From positions 62,001 to 126,000 of the forward strand of contig JAQGDQ010000108.1 of NCBI GenBank assembly GCA_030141605.1: a DNA stretch of 64,000 nucleotides. Direction: 5' to 3'. Of this stretch, positions 11,822 through 23,640 are shown piece after piece (position 1 is the first letter of the stretch; each line of letters starts with the position of its first letter). The notes under the pieces are model-generated. The model searched no databases. It saw only the letters and a program-made list of their open reading frames with translations, and was not told the origin of the DNA. The position numbers and the translations under genes are program-made. This DNA comes from Tubiluchus corallicola. Lineage: Eukaryota > Priapulida > Priapulimorpha > Priapulimorphida > Tubiluchidae.

Positions 11822-14800
11822 GTAAGTTGATTATTTTCTCACTAAATTATATTATTAGATAAGTATTCCTTATTACATATCCTCTCATAAGACCATAATT
11901 ACATACCACGTGATATATCAAGTAAGTTAAAACGGAAATTTTTCATTAAAGCAACAAAAAATGTATACTGATGATCATTACAAACAATAATAGTGGAAGT
12001 TTCAGTAATATGTCTACACAAAACGGATCTGCTCCGAAACCGATATGGACCGAATCTTGAGTCCGATTTATCATTGAATTCGTAATTATAGGGTAAATCC
12101 GTAAAAACTAACTTACCCCAAAAAAAACTTTCGAAGTTGGTAACATTTTTTAAAAGATTCTCTAGTCGTTTGGATACTGCAAAACGATTTAGAAACACAA
12201 GTGTTGGCAAGATCATTGAACCTTATGGTCGAGTGGTTAATGCAACGGCCTTGGGCGCATAGTCTGCTTACAACTCGAGTTCGAATCTTACGACTACGTG
12301 TAACGGCACAAACTTCATACACTTAAAAATTACTTATTACTTATTAGTTATTAGTTAATAAAATAATATGCTGAATGCAAGTGAAAGCCACATTAAGGCA
12401 GCAAGAGTCATATTGGTTGCCAGAAACCGTGTGGCTCCTCTATTCAGCATTGCAAACACTCTCACAGGAGCACCAGAACCATCTCTGATATTCATTGGTA
12501 TGGCAAATATTGTGCTTCCTACTGGCGGCATCTGGTCCAAGTTTGTCAGAAGGTCAATAATGCCAATGCTGTGCTCTGCCTGGATCAGCTGATGAACCCT
12601 AAATGTGGGATCAGTGCCAGGATCCAATCCAACGTCAGATCCGAACAACTTGATTCGTCTATTTTCAATCAGCCATCTGACTGCTCCAACGTCAATTCCC
12701 GGAACGTGCCATATTCCTTTGTCATCCAGGCCAAAGACGACCTTCCAATCATCACCACCTCTGTGCCTACCTGCAATAAATGCTCATTGTATTATTAAGT
12801 ACTCAAACATTTAAGATAGATATGTTGAAACAAAGCGCTGAAAATTCGGTTGAGTCATTAATGGACAAAAACCATGCAATGATGGTAGAGATGTTTTTAA
12901 ACTTAAGGTCTTGCAGGCCATAGATCCACCCATCCACCATTCCACTTGCACAAGACGTTCCAATGCTTTTCGCAGGCGCTATGCGAACGTTTGTTTATAC
13001 TTTGTGTTCGAACATTATTAGAAAAACGATTGGTTGAGTTCTGTAACACGCTGATATCGCGGGAGAAGGGGCTCCTACGAAATCTAAATAGACCTGTTAC
13101 ACCTAAGACCCTTCCACGCACCTATGCACTTTCGAGCTGATATTTTAAACATACAAACTTGTCTCAAGCCACGCCAACAGATAGTGAGAAACCACACTAA
13201 AAGCTGCAGTTTTGTTGCGTTTTTTTCTCAACACATTGTTACATTTCTGAACTAACAAAACGTAAACCATTAAACCGTACCTGTATTTAAGAAAAATATG
13301 CTTCCGTCTGGTATTCTTCCGTATTCTTCTTCCCACTTATTGATGTCGTTCATTGTTGCAATATAGTCAGGATCTTCTTCCCCTTTGGCCGTTATGTCCA
13401 ACATCACCCCATTTCCAATCAGCTCGGTAAGAGGCATATCGCCAATTGTTCTCTCGCCTTCTTTGAAATGCATTGGAGCATCCAGGTGAGTTCCCGTGTG
13501 GTCAACTAGACACATCTTGTTCGTCTGATAATAAACTCCATGCTCACTTGTTTCTTTATAATGCACGCTCATGTTGAATGGTGGGTGTGAAGGAAGTGGT
13601 ATGGTTATCATGTTGTTGTGATATAGGCGTGTCAAGTCAATTATTTTTCGATGTTCATCTGCACATACTTGAACGAAAAAAAAGATTGTAATAGTTAGCA
13701 CAACGAAACAAAACCTAGCCTCCATGGTAGGGTAGCAGAAACCAACTGCCTTTTCTTAGTAGAAAATTCTCCGAATAGTTTTAGTTTTATCCAGCGTAGC
13801 CGTCATTTACCACTAGGCCAAGGTTTGTTATTGTAAGATATGTTGCTTATACAACCGGCTTCCTAATGCAGAGCCAGTTTACACAACGTAACTCATTGTG
13901 ACACTAGTATGTTGGCGAGTTATGTGTCTTGAAGAAAACTTTCGCGAATAGCAGTAAATCACAAAATTAGAATCTGCACAAGTAATCACGATGTTTAATT
14001 TACTGAAATCTGCAGTAATTTCAAAATCAAAAAATATAAAATATCATGACCGGTCTAAACATCTAAGTCGCACTTATTCTATTGAACACTTTTTTCTTCA
14101 CTTCGGTAGCCAGTCAACAGGTTGGACTGTCAATTAGTCAGTTAGTTACTCGGTCGATCAATACTATGTGCAGTTGGGCCTTACTACAGTCAAGCGTTAT
14201 TTTAACAACCCTACCTGGCGCCACAGGGGATGTGTGCGGTAGAAGGTGTGATCATGGCGTGTGCTTAGTGACCGAAATTAAGCACACTGAGTCTAGTTAG
14301 TACGTGAATGGATGGGTCCCTGCTTAGAAAGTTGCCTTTGCGATTTTTTCTACGGTAATGCCCCGGCTATTTACCTTATGGGGGATGATGTATGTATACT
14401 ATCCCAACGTCTCCTCCACAACCCTGTCGGTTCTCATGAGAGAATTGTCCTTAATAATTACATTCGTTCCTGTCTTGCCTGAAACATGGACATTAGATAG
14501 ACATTGATGCCGGTTAACGAATATCAGAGGTTAACTAACGATTTCCCATATTGAGTAACAATTTTAATACCGGCTAATATATTTCTCTGGTTATAATTTT
14601 AGACAGTAAAAAGAGGCAGCTACAGTCGTCTATATTACGATGATGTTGCAGTGGTTGCACACAATGCTATGAGCACATTTACAAGATGTAATAGACAGAC
14701 TTGTCATAAAAAGATTCTTGGATAACCAATTAATGCATGAGAGTTGCGCGGGTGTTATTATTTTATTGCGTCAATTCCACAATGACGTCATCAGCTAAAT

Positions 14801-17800
14801 TACCTTGCACGCATGCAACTTCTATCTTTCGTGATTAGTGCTTTAAAATGCCGTTAACCTGGTTTTTTAATCAACAACGAGAAAATATTATTAACTATCT
14901 TAGCGTGCATTATTAACAACAATTCTTTACGTCTTTACATTACTGCCTTCTCTTTATTACTTCCGTTACATACATTCGTTAGGATGAATAATTTTCGATA
15001 GATTATGCGTTAAGTTAATCACACGTCAGCGTTAAATATTTAATGCCACAGACAGCTCGACGGATTATGAGATTATTATAGACTAAGAGAATGTATTAAG
15101 ACTCTAAAATGAAGTGTGATTTGTATCACGGAGTGTTGTGTTTAAAATATTATGGCATTTGTACCAGAAATTACTTTCTAGTATTTTCATTTTCGCAGAT
15201 AATAACTTCAGTGAGCAATAGAGCAGTCCTTAATTATATTAAAAACCGTTTCTGCATTTAAAAAAGATGTTTTCACTGTAAGCAATTTACAACAATGATT
15301 ATCTAAGCCATCTTCTTCAAAATTCCTCTGACGTTAATGCATATGCTTATTATTATATTACTTGTTATCCAAAATTTCAATTATTGCCCAAAAACACGTA
15401 AACATTTTGATTGCTTGCTAAAGGTCAGCCATTAATATTAAGTATTAATAAGCTCACGTTATTACGCTAAACCTCTAAATGAGAGATTACTATACTGTAA
15501 TAGTTCTATAGAATACAGGTGTTGCAGCCTTTCATGTCATAATGCGTGTAACGCAAAAGTTTTGTATGGAATGTCGCCAAAAGTGAATACCTATATGACG
15601 GTCTTCGTTGTGGAAGCCAATGTTATGGCTCCCGAGGTCGTTTGCGGCTGCTTTTTTACAACATACAATTAGCCAAACATTAGAAAAGTTATTTATACCC
15701 AAATAAAATAAAAATGAGGGGAGAAGGCAAGCCCTTATATTCTACTTTCATGTGAGCCAATATAAAATACATGTAGATGTCATTGAAAAAAAGAAAAAAA
15801 TAGTAGCGAACATATTTTTTAAACGTTATTATACGTTTCACAAAAAGGGAAGATGCAACTAATTTTTGCCCCTTTCTCACACAAACGTTATCTTTTTAAG
15901 CATTTTTAGTTTGTTAAAATTTTGATTATTTGTCCCTTAGATATCTCACACAAACGTTATCTTTTTAAGCATTTTCAGTTTGTTAAAATTTTGATTATTT
16001 GTCCCTTAACATCTCACACAAACGTTATTTTTTTAAGCATTTTTTAGATTGTTAAAATTTTGTTTACTTGCCCCTTAGATATCTCACACAAACGTTATCT
16101 TTTTAAGCATTTTTTAGTTTGTTAAAATTTTGATTATTTTTTTCATTTAACACTTAAAAAAGTATTCCACAATCTAGCTCATAACAAAATATAATAGATT
16201 AAACATAATTTTTAGATTAGTTTAGCCCGCGCACAAGGCGTTAAAAAAATCTCTCCCTTGTCTATACTGTTTATTAAAGCATAATCAACTTAGAAAAAAT
16301 TCTGAACATTAGGCAGAAGAGTTTACTATTTTTGGGTACACCTGTCCTCTTGTTTATCTTCAATCTAACTAAAATTTGAGCCGTTCTGAACATTTGATTA
16401 TCACACGAAACTCTCTTTGTTGCTTTTTCATTATAATTCGACTAATTTTATTCACCACTCGGATAAAAATTAGCAAGACGAATGTAAAAGCAATTTGTCA
16501 TAAGCAACCTGTTTTCTAAATAAGCCGGGCCAAACCAAATGCTGACAGTTAGGCGTTTGTTAAGGTTCATTATGAAACAAAAAGAGAGACAACCCAGACA
16601 TTTAATAGATTGGCCTGGGACAAGCAAGACATGAGGCAGACCAACCACTGACAAGTCCAGACTGAGCTGGAGCCAGACTCGCATTTATAACAGAAAAAAG
16701 CAAATCCTAGATGTGAAAAGACCCATGCACAGATCATGACCAAACCTGCGCTAGTTTGATACATAATGCATCATTTTTCTTGCATAACGGTTGCTACATA
16801 ATTACGTAAAATTTATTACAAAATGCCAAATTTTCTGGTTTGTTGCATAATGCTGCGTTGTTGCATAATGACCATGTTTGCTACGTTATTATGAAACCAT
16901 TATTATTATTATTATGTTTATTTACGTAATGTATTATTAACATGACAACGTTTTTAATAATTTTTAAAACAGCAATAATGCCCAACGCATTTTTGTATTC
17001 AGTAACAACAGTTGCTGGTTTATTTTCTGCTATTTGTGTTGTTCGTATTTTTGTAAAATATGTATTGTTGGTGTAGCTTGGTGTTGCTGGTGTGTAAGAA
17101 ATAGCTGAAAATATTGATTTACAAAGATTGGCTCAACGTCTACTATTTAGTGTCATTTCATTACGCTCTCGGATGTATAATGACTAAATACCTGTTACGT
17201 TGCTCGTATAATAAGATCTATTTATGTAATTTCATAACAATAAGTGAAAGTTGATTGTTTCCTACATAAGCCCATCAACTCTAGGCACCTATATCATATT
17301 TCGTTTCCCTTCACGGGTTATTTGTTAATGCTTTATTAATAGCACGGTTTGTTTTAGCATTACATGTTAAGTGAATTATTATATCAAATTAGCCGTGTTC
17401 ACATTAACGGATTTCTTTTTGTATTCAACGGAAAGTAGGAAGTTTTTGTCTAATACAAAGTAGTGCAAAATATTATATTATATATTATATATATTATATA
17501 TAAAATATTATACTAACGTAGTATGAATTAAAAATAATTTTTTTGTTTTAGTATTTTAGTACATAATATATTAATTGTTATTTTGTTTTTTAGCCGTAAC
17601 AGTCTTGGAAAAGGCGATGAGACATTTTCCGGCTCAAGAAAACGCAATTAAGTTCAACGATATTCAAGAGCAACTATTTTACCCATACAATGGCCGCATG
17701 GTGACGAAGTCAGAGCAAGTAACCAATGTTTTGAAGCCATTGCAAGCAGAATTTGCATATGTTCGCTGTCCGCAATGTTCTAAAGTAGCCGAAAAACTAA

Positions 17801-17969
17801 CAAAGACGAACGAGGATGACAAAAGCGTCTTAAAGCGCTTGTGGCAAGTAAGTAGCCATTTTCATGATAACACTTAAGTGATAAAATAATAAAATAAGTG
17901 ATAAAATAAGTGATAATAGCGATGATGATGTGATGTGGTGCTGATGATGATGATAATGATGATGACGAC

Positions 17970-18017
<48 letters not shown>

Positions 18018-18729
18018 ATGATGACGATGATGAACGATGACGACGACTACAATGACAATATATAACATGTTAAACTGCGTTACGCCGAAAGTAATGGTTT
18101 CTAGATAACACAGATTTATTAGCAAGAATAATCGTCTCATTTACTTGAGAAATTATATATTTTATTTAATGCTGTTCACTTCTGCAGGCATTCAATGTAG
18201 ATGTAGACGCAGAACCTGTCTTTTCGAACAAACACTGGCAAATACTTTCCAAGTTCTCAACTCGCTTAAACAGCAAATTTCGGCAGACAGCTGATACGGA
18301 GAAACTTATTAGACGTACGGATGATAATAAGTCAGTAGATGACAAAAGGACTTCAAACACTGATCACATAAATTTTGGTAAGCGAGCATGGTTGCCTGAA
18401 GACGTGTGTGAGACTAGAAGTGGTTGGTTACATGTGACTAATTCAACTGACATCAAGGGTCATGTGGTTACGGTGGTTCAGCCACCAGATAGTCGCCAAC
18501 AGTGGTTCTACGCCACCTGGTGTTCTGATGCGAGTGAAGGAATGCCCTGCTTGGGGATAGACCAAACAAGGTAAGTGATGCTGAACCAAAAAAAAGATCA
18601 AAATTGCGTTTCTTATCTTCGTTAAACTTTTTTATCACAACAATCATGCCAAAATTTTGTATCCGTCGGTCTTGTATTTATTCAATAAATATTTTCCCAA
18701 CTAAAACAGCAGGTCTTAGAGCAAAGGGA

Positions 18730-18800
<71 letters not shown>

Positions 18801-19159
18801 GTAGAGTTGTGCTAAAATTTCAAAAGTTAGGATAAACCAAAATGCAAGAAAGTGTAGTGCGTACATGAACCACTGGAGCATTCTTTGGGCAAGGGCAGCT
18901 ATTATAATTACATTGAGGCAAATGAGTTTAATCAAAGTGGTCAGACTGACTAAATAAATTTCTTAATTTTTGAAGGTATATGTCTCGATGCGAAACACAG
19001 ACTGGTTACGTGATGGCTTATGTGACACGTACCGAAGATGCACAATCAACAGCCGAGTGGAAATACATAGAAATTCCTACAAGTTGTAGTTGTGGCATAG
19101 CTTTGGTGCCAAGTGAAACAAGAAAGCGACAATTTTACGGTCATTTTTCCAATGACTGA
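11740..19159 (+). CDS. Pre-pro-neurotrophin (NGF/BDNF family), 300 aa
   Basis: Exons 11740-11821, 17594-17847, 18188-18570 and 18976-19159 give 903 nt with phases 1, 0 and 2 closing exactly. Exon 1 encodes a signal peptide (MKRKLIDLVSICCIELCL...). A prodomain follows, with a CPQC pair in exon 2. A dibasic KR at residues 177-178 precedes a mature region with exactly six cysteines at residues 186, 224, 233, 245, 277 and 279. The last two form the C-x-C of the neurotrophin cystine knot. TDIKG, GID and W-K-Y-I-E-I match conserved neurotrophin strands, and the Cys3-Cys4 spacing (12) equals that of NGF. Cys1-Cys2 is shorter (38 against 43) and Cys4-Cys5 longer (32 against 28). The likely role is a secreted Trk/p75-type ligand. 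Spätzle-type knots are the alternative, but TDIKG and the spacing favour neurotrophin. Exon 1 is inferred from phase and signal peptide. Confidence 0.87.
12215..12354 (+). repeat. tRNA-derived SINE-like sequence or tRNA pseudogene
   Basis: TGGTCGAGTGGTTAATGC resembles an A box and GAGTTCGAATCTTACG a B box of Ser/Leu-type tRNAs, at roughly tRNA spacing (about 12228-12296). The anticodon arm does not fold cleanly. A tail of TTACTTATTA-type repeats runs right up to the stop codon of the gene at 12355. This suggests an old tRNA-headed SINE rather than a working tRNA. Confidence 0.55.
12355..13725 (-). CDS. Secreted cyclase / kynurenine-formamidase-like metal hydrolase, 286 aa
   Basis: Two exons on the minus strand, 13725-13281 and 12770-12355, joined in phase 1 (861 nt, TAA). 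Residues 1-22 form a signal peptide (MEARFCFVVLTITIFFFVQVC). The body matches the cyclase superfamily (Pfam PF04199: bacterial KynB, isatin hydrolase), with the metal-binding signature HTGTHLDAPMHF, then IDLTRLYHNNMITIPLP near the N-terminus and the late SDVGLDPG and VFAMLN strands. The last 22 or so residues are hydrophobic after small residues and end at the stop, like a GPI-anchor signal or a tail anchor. Family members hydrolyse amides or lactams such as N-formylkynurenine or isatin; the substrate here is unknown. The gene lies wholly inside intron 1 of the neurotrophin gene, in the opposite direction. Confidence 0.92.
13740..15870. other. Intronic sequence, no gene recognised
   Basis: This lies within the large neurotrophin intron and upstream of the cyclase-like gene. 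It should include that gene's promoter (minus strand, just above 13725), but no clear TATA or CCAAT was identified. No convincing coding exon was found on either strand. Confidence 0.5.
15875..16140. repeat. Minisatellite, four copies of a ~69-bp unit
   Basis: Copies start at 15875, 15944, 16012 and 16082, each opening with tctcacacaaacgttat and containing gtttgttaaaattttgatta. Periods of 69, 68 and 70 with scattered substitutions indicate an old tandem array in the neurotrophin intron. Confidence 0.9.
17921..18050. repeat. (GAT)n microsatellite
   Basis: GAT/GAC trinucleotides run with few interruptions in neurotrophin intron 2, about 75 nt after the donor at 17848. Confidence 0.95.
18722..18799. 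repeat. (GA)n microsatellite
   Basis: An almost pure GA dinucleotide run in neurotrophin intron 3. The apparent Arg-Glu and Leu-Ser reading frames over it are artefacts of the repeat. Confidence 0.97.
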
Positions 19160-19390
19160 TTCAATTTTATTCACCCTTTAAACGAATGGTAATGATAATT
19201 AGTTCATTCGTGAGAAAGAATAACCGTCACAAGTGGTGACCTCCTGTTTTTTGGCGTATATACCTCTATTAATGTGCATTCAATAGCCTATACTTATAGG
19301 GCTGCTGAAAAGTCACTATACAATTTGAAAGCTTTTTTTCTCTTTGCTTTTTTAGCAAACTCTGGCATGAGTCAAAATCAGTCTTTTGGA

Positions 19391-19437
19391 ATAAGCTTTC
19401 TCACAGTTTCGTTGTGCGCATACGCAGTTCTTGCAGG
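19391..19437 (+). repeat. 47-bp dispersed repeat, copy 1
   Basis: ataagctttctcacagtttc and the following bases recur at 26988-27034 at roughly 80% identity. Both copies contain gttg-gcgca--cgcagtt. This points to an undescribed dispersed repeat. Confidence 0.5.
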
Positions 19438-19528
19438 CCAACGGTTAAGTGTACCACAGCAACGCGTCTTAACTGAAATCATCACGTAAAATGTGGGTAA
19501 AGTAAAGCCATCTGCCGCACCTGTTCAG

Positions 19529-19634
19529 TGACGTCAGTTGTTTTACGTGGACTTTACTTAAATATGCATTAGTCTGTGCGTAGAGTGATTTACTAGCAGG
19601 ATCTTGCTTGGGAACAAGAAAAATGAACCAGGTA
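19529..19634 (+). promoter_or_regulatory. Candidate promoter with a three-codon first exon
   Basis: A full CRE palindrome TGACGTCA at 19529-19536 is followed by a TATA-like ttaaatatg near 19560, and then by aaaaATGAACCAG directly abutting GTAAGG at about 19624-19638. ATG plus donor at promoter distance is suggestive. No downstream partner exon was recognised, so the call is weak. Confidence 0.25.
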
Positions 19635-22511
19635 AGGTTCTAGCTAGCCGTTAAAACGTGTTAAAACTGTTTAATTACAATAGCTTGGGCTCGAGGCGTT
19701 GTCTGGTACATTTACCTTTGACCTTTGACGTTTTTACGATCATTATCAATCGCTGTAACTATTGTGGTGTGCAAGTTGCAACTGAGTCACAATTATTATG
19801 AGGATCTATAATTTTGTGAGTCTCTCAACGCAAACTTTCCCCGTCAAGTGGAATGACCACTGGCCAGTGTGGCCCTCTGGAATGGCACTCTGAGATTTGA
19901 TGTGTCTCGCTCTGCAATTTGTTAAGCAGAATTAGAAAAGCTTATTCAACCAAACCAAGACCTTCATGAAATTTACTCAACATTAAAAATTGACATAACT
20001 TGAAATGCTGATGTTAGAAATGCATGTGTTAATCATTAGTTGAAGTGCTTTGAAAAAAGTACCACATGTAGACTGTAGAGTCTACCAGCGCTGTAGTATT
20101 TCTCAGCAGTTTTGTTTAATTTGATGAGGTTTCCCAAAAGTTAGTATCTGTTTTCAATCATTTTGCTGTATTTGTTAAAATGTAAAAAACTGCAAAGTGG
20201 ATGGGTGACTTCTGAGGAGCATTCTATGCTATTATTGCATTTGACGTCATGTGGATAAAGTAAACCGTGCTTAAGCAGAGACGGTTATCCCGTTTCTCGA
20301 TTTGAACTCGTCATATCCCAAAATTACATGACATACTGTAGATCAGCAACTAGTTCTCTGTAGTTGCTGCAACGGTTCTGAAATAAAAGCCAAGAGCTTA
20401 GCTGATCAGATTAAAGGAGGCTGAACGTGTCCAATGACGTAAAACTATAACGTAAAACTATACATTTCCAAGAATATTCATATAGCCGTCAGTTCTTTAT
20501 CAATGCATCTCGGCAAAAGTTATAAAAAGCGCCACTTACTTCGACTCTATAATGGGTTACTATATGAGGAGAGAATTCCTGGAAATGCGTATAAATTATG
20601 AAGTGAATTAATTCTTAGTTCAGGTTTAATCCATTTATAGCAAAGAGTTGTGCTACAGGTTCCGAGATGTGAGACTCACGGAAAAATTCGGAAATCGATA
20701 GCGCACTGACGTAAGAAACACTGAGAAAATTATAAAGACATTCGAAGTAACTTTGTTTCTGTATGCGTGATGATAATACAGGGACACTGCCTTTAAGCAA
20801 TCCAGCTCTTATGAAAATCAATCCAGCTGTTAGGGAAATATTCGGCCTCTTGGCACTCAAAGCTCCATACTGCAAGTGTTTTGAATTTTAGACTCGCACA
20901 CTATTTTTAAACTAAGTTAAAATAAGCCCGTAGTAAATTTCGCATTCTTGTAGATTGACATGACTGCCATCTCGTAATATCTGTTAGACAAATGAAGTGG
21001 GTGCCAACGCTGCTGCCAGATGGCAGCAGTTACCTACCAGAAAAAGAACAACTAACTCTAAGCTGGTACTTTTTTATTAATACAGTATTATACACTGTAT
21101 ACACTGTAAGTTTGTAATTCAAATTTAACATTTTAACTAACATTTTAATAGAGTTGTTTATTTATGTGAGCTAAATTAAAATATGACATTGTTTTATTAT
21201 ATTTCACAGCATCTATTTAGACACTCATTCAAAAACTTTGAACATTAAGCAATAAATCATTTTGCTTTCAAATTCATTTTATACATTAACAAGATATTGA
21301 CGCGTTGACAGGTGCCCAGCACAGTGCGAATTCTTAAAGTTTAGAAAAAAATTAAAAAGTGTAACAATAACAATGAGCCTAAATATGTGAAAATTTATGA
21401 CATTATTGGTTTATTATAAAGTACGAAGGAACAAACTGTAATAATAATGACGATTGTTAGATTTTCAATTTCACGGCATGACTAGTGTTGCAAATCAAAA
21501 CAATTTCTATATAAAGCAGATGCTTGGAAGCATTCTGCCTTCCTACATCTGCGAAAGAACAAACAAATAAATAAACAAGTAAACTATTTCCAAATAGTTT
21601 ATAAATTATTTACTATTCATAAATAATTAGTAAATGATGACGAAACTAAACAGATTATTTTTTGTTTTTATTTTTATTATTTATTAAATAAACCCATTGC
21701 GATTATTACAGCATAGCATATAAAAAAATAATCTATTGGTAATAACTTAAAATTGTTTATTATGTACCCAAAGTGTCAAGCTGCAAATGGCTTACGGTTG
21801 TGGCAGAAGCGGCAGAAAAAAGTACTTGTTGAGAGCACCCTTTCAACCATGATAATGGTTAGGAAAAGGGAAAAAGGAGCAGTAAAGGAATGGAGAAGAA
21901 ACGTTATAGAAGAGAAGGAAAGAAATGTGTCATGGTAACTGTATGAAGTGACGCGAAGTATACAGATTGACGTAGCCAGCGACAGGATAGATCTCGAAAC
22001 GGGCAATGGAATTAATAAAACGAAAAAGTCAAAACTTATTGGGATAAGGAAAATGTCCGTATTTCGTTTCTGTAATTGTATACCAGGCTCAGCTATCGAC
22101 ACCTTGCTCTTCTCGTGTGCAAAAAAAACTGACTGAAAGGTAGTTTAGGAAGCTGCTGCTGGTGAAAGTGATCAAAGACGGACACTCAATACACACGAAT
22201 TGTCGCGGATATAATAGGATAAGTACTACAGTCACGGGTAGTGAAACGTACAAGCTTAGCTAATTTCCGTTTGGCAATAATTAAACTAGGTTAATGTGGT
22301 CTGACTGCTAATGAAATGAATCCGTACATGCAGTCTATTAAGCACAGGCGCTAACACGAAATTAGTTTACATAAATATGCAGCAGGTTTTTTTTATCTGG
22401 GGCAATAATCACGGGCTCAATGTGCTGTCAGTCGAACGGTCGTTCAACATGTGGGACAACCGCTAGTCGGTTGGTTGGTCAACTTAGTTAGCAGGACAAT
22501 CACCAGCTAAC

Positions 22512-22594
22512 CAGTCAGTCAGTCAGTCAGTCAGTCAGTCAGTCAGTCAGTCAGTCAGTCAGTCAGTCAGTCAGTCAGTCAGTCAGTCAGTCAC
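22512..22594. repeat. (TCAG)n tetranucleotide repeat
   Basis: About twenty perfect copies of the four-base unit, flanked by degenerate gttg/ggtt tetranucleotides. Confidence 0.97.
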
Positions 22595-22811
22595 ATGTTC
22601 AGTTTGTTAATCGGTTAGTTGACCAGGTATTGAATTAATAGTTCAGTAAGTTGCGAATCGTTGTCAGCATCAATTTTCCCAAATCTTTAATTTTGATAAT
22701 GATAGATCTTACGCATAAATCAAGCAAGTGCACAGTGATTAGATAAACATAAAATACTATATATAAATAATGAAAAAAATATGCACAAAATTTACAGACA
22801 TGCTTATATAT

Positions 22812-23640
22812 ATGTCACGGCCATGTGATGCATGACCGCTAGCTAACTGGCCGATATACAGGGCCATTCATCACTATAAGATTTTGAACAGTATAGAAGC
22901 CATTGGATACTATGCATTATATACAAGGTCATTCTATCTAGGCTAATGTTTTACCCACTTCATTCAGGTACCGAGTTTTGTGTTGAACGGATGTCTATCC
23001 AGGCCGTTTTTACCTGGTCGACATAGTTAGTACTTTTCTTCTGTTCATCATATGTTTGAGACACGTTTTGTCTATGAGTTTTATTTTGGTCTTAATGGCA
23101 AAATTTAGTTGTTCTGTGAGAGACGATAGTTAAATGCACAATGACGTATCGACAACCTTTACGTAGCACCAGCACGACTCAGGAGTGAAGTAATTGCCCC
23201 GTCATACTTATTCACTTAGAGGAGCTCTCAGACAACCCACTCTGTGAGTGATTCTGAAACCTTCGGAGCATTGGTGGAGTATTCACATAGTGGTGGAGTC
23301 CGCAGTATTCTGGTTACGCTATTCGGCGGTAGTGGAGGCGCAGAGACCGACTACGATTCCAGATTAAACTGCTTGTAGTGTGTCAGAACTCGTGGATCGG
23401 CTACATGGTGGAGCATCCTCCTTATTCCAGTACGGGATCGTGGATTTGGGACTGTGAACCGTCCTTAGTGCATCCTGGAAGAGCCGGCCATCGGGAACTA
23501 CGTATAAACATGAGTATACTCCTTGCTACTTGTTAAATCTGGGCCCAGTAGGTATTATTTTCTCCTGTATGTACAATTGTTCTTTGCTTTGTTCTTATTC
23601 AATAATATACTGTATGATTTGCACAACATCCAGGTGTTTA
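22812..23640 (+). mobile_element. GC-richer block, possible solo LTR
   Basis: The block begins tgtcacggccatgtgatgca, an LTR-like TG start. It contains tggtgga-type repeats, a TATA-like acgtataaac near 23501 and an imperfect poly(A)-like cttattcaataatat near 23600. Its base composition stands out from the surroundings. No matching second LTR, target-site duplication or coding region was found, so the class is uncertain. Confidence 0.3.

Noticed and set aside
17575-17593. Upstream extension of neurotrophin exon 2 as an alternative start
   Set aside because: The frame opens with TTG, not ATG, and includes the polypyrimidine tract and AG of the acceptor at 17593.
20615-20875. 86-codon minus-strand ORF
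   Set aside because: No family resemblance and no supporting exon boundaries; consistent with chance.
21753-22102. Overlapping plus- and minus-strand ORFs (61 and 108 codons)
   Set aside because: No recognisable domain or splice signals fitting a neighbour, and the strands shadow each other.
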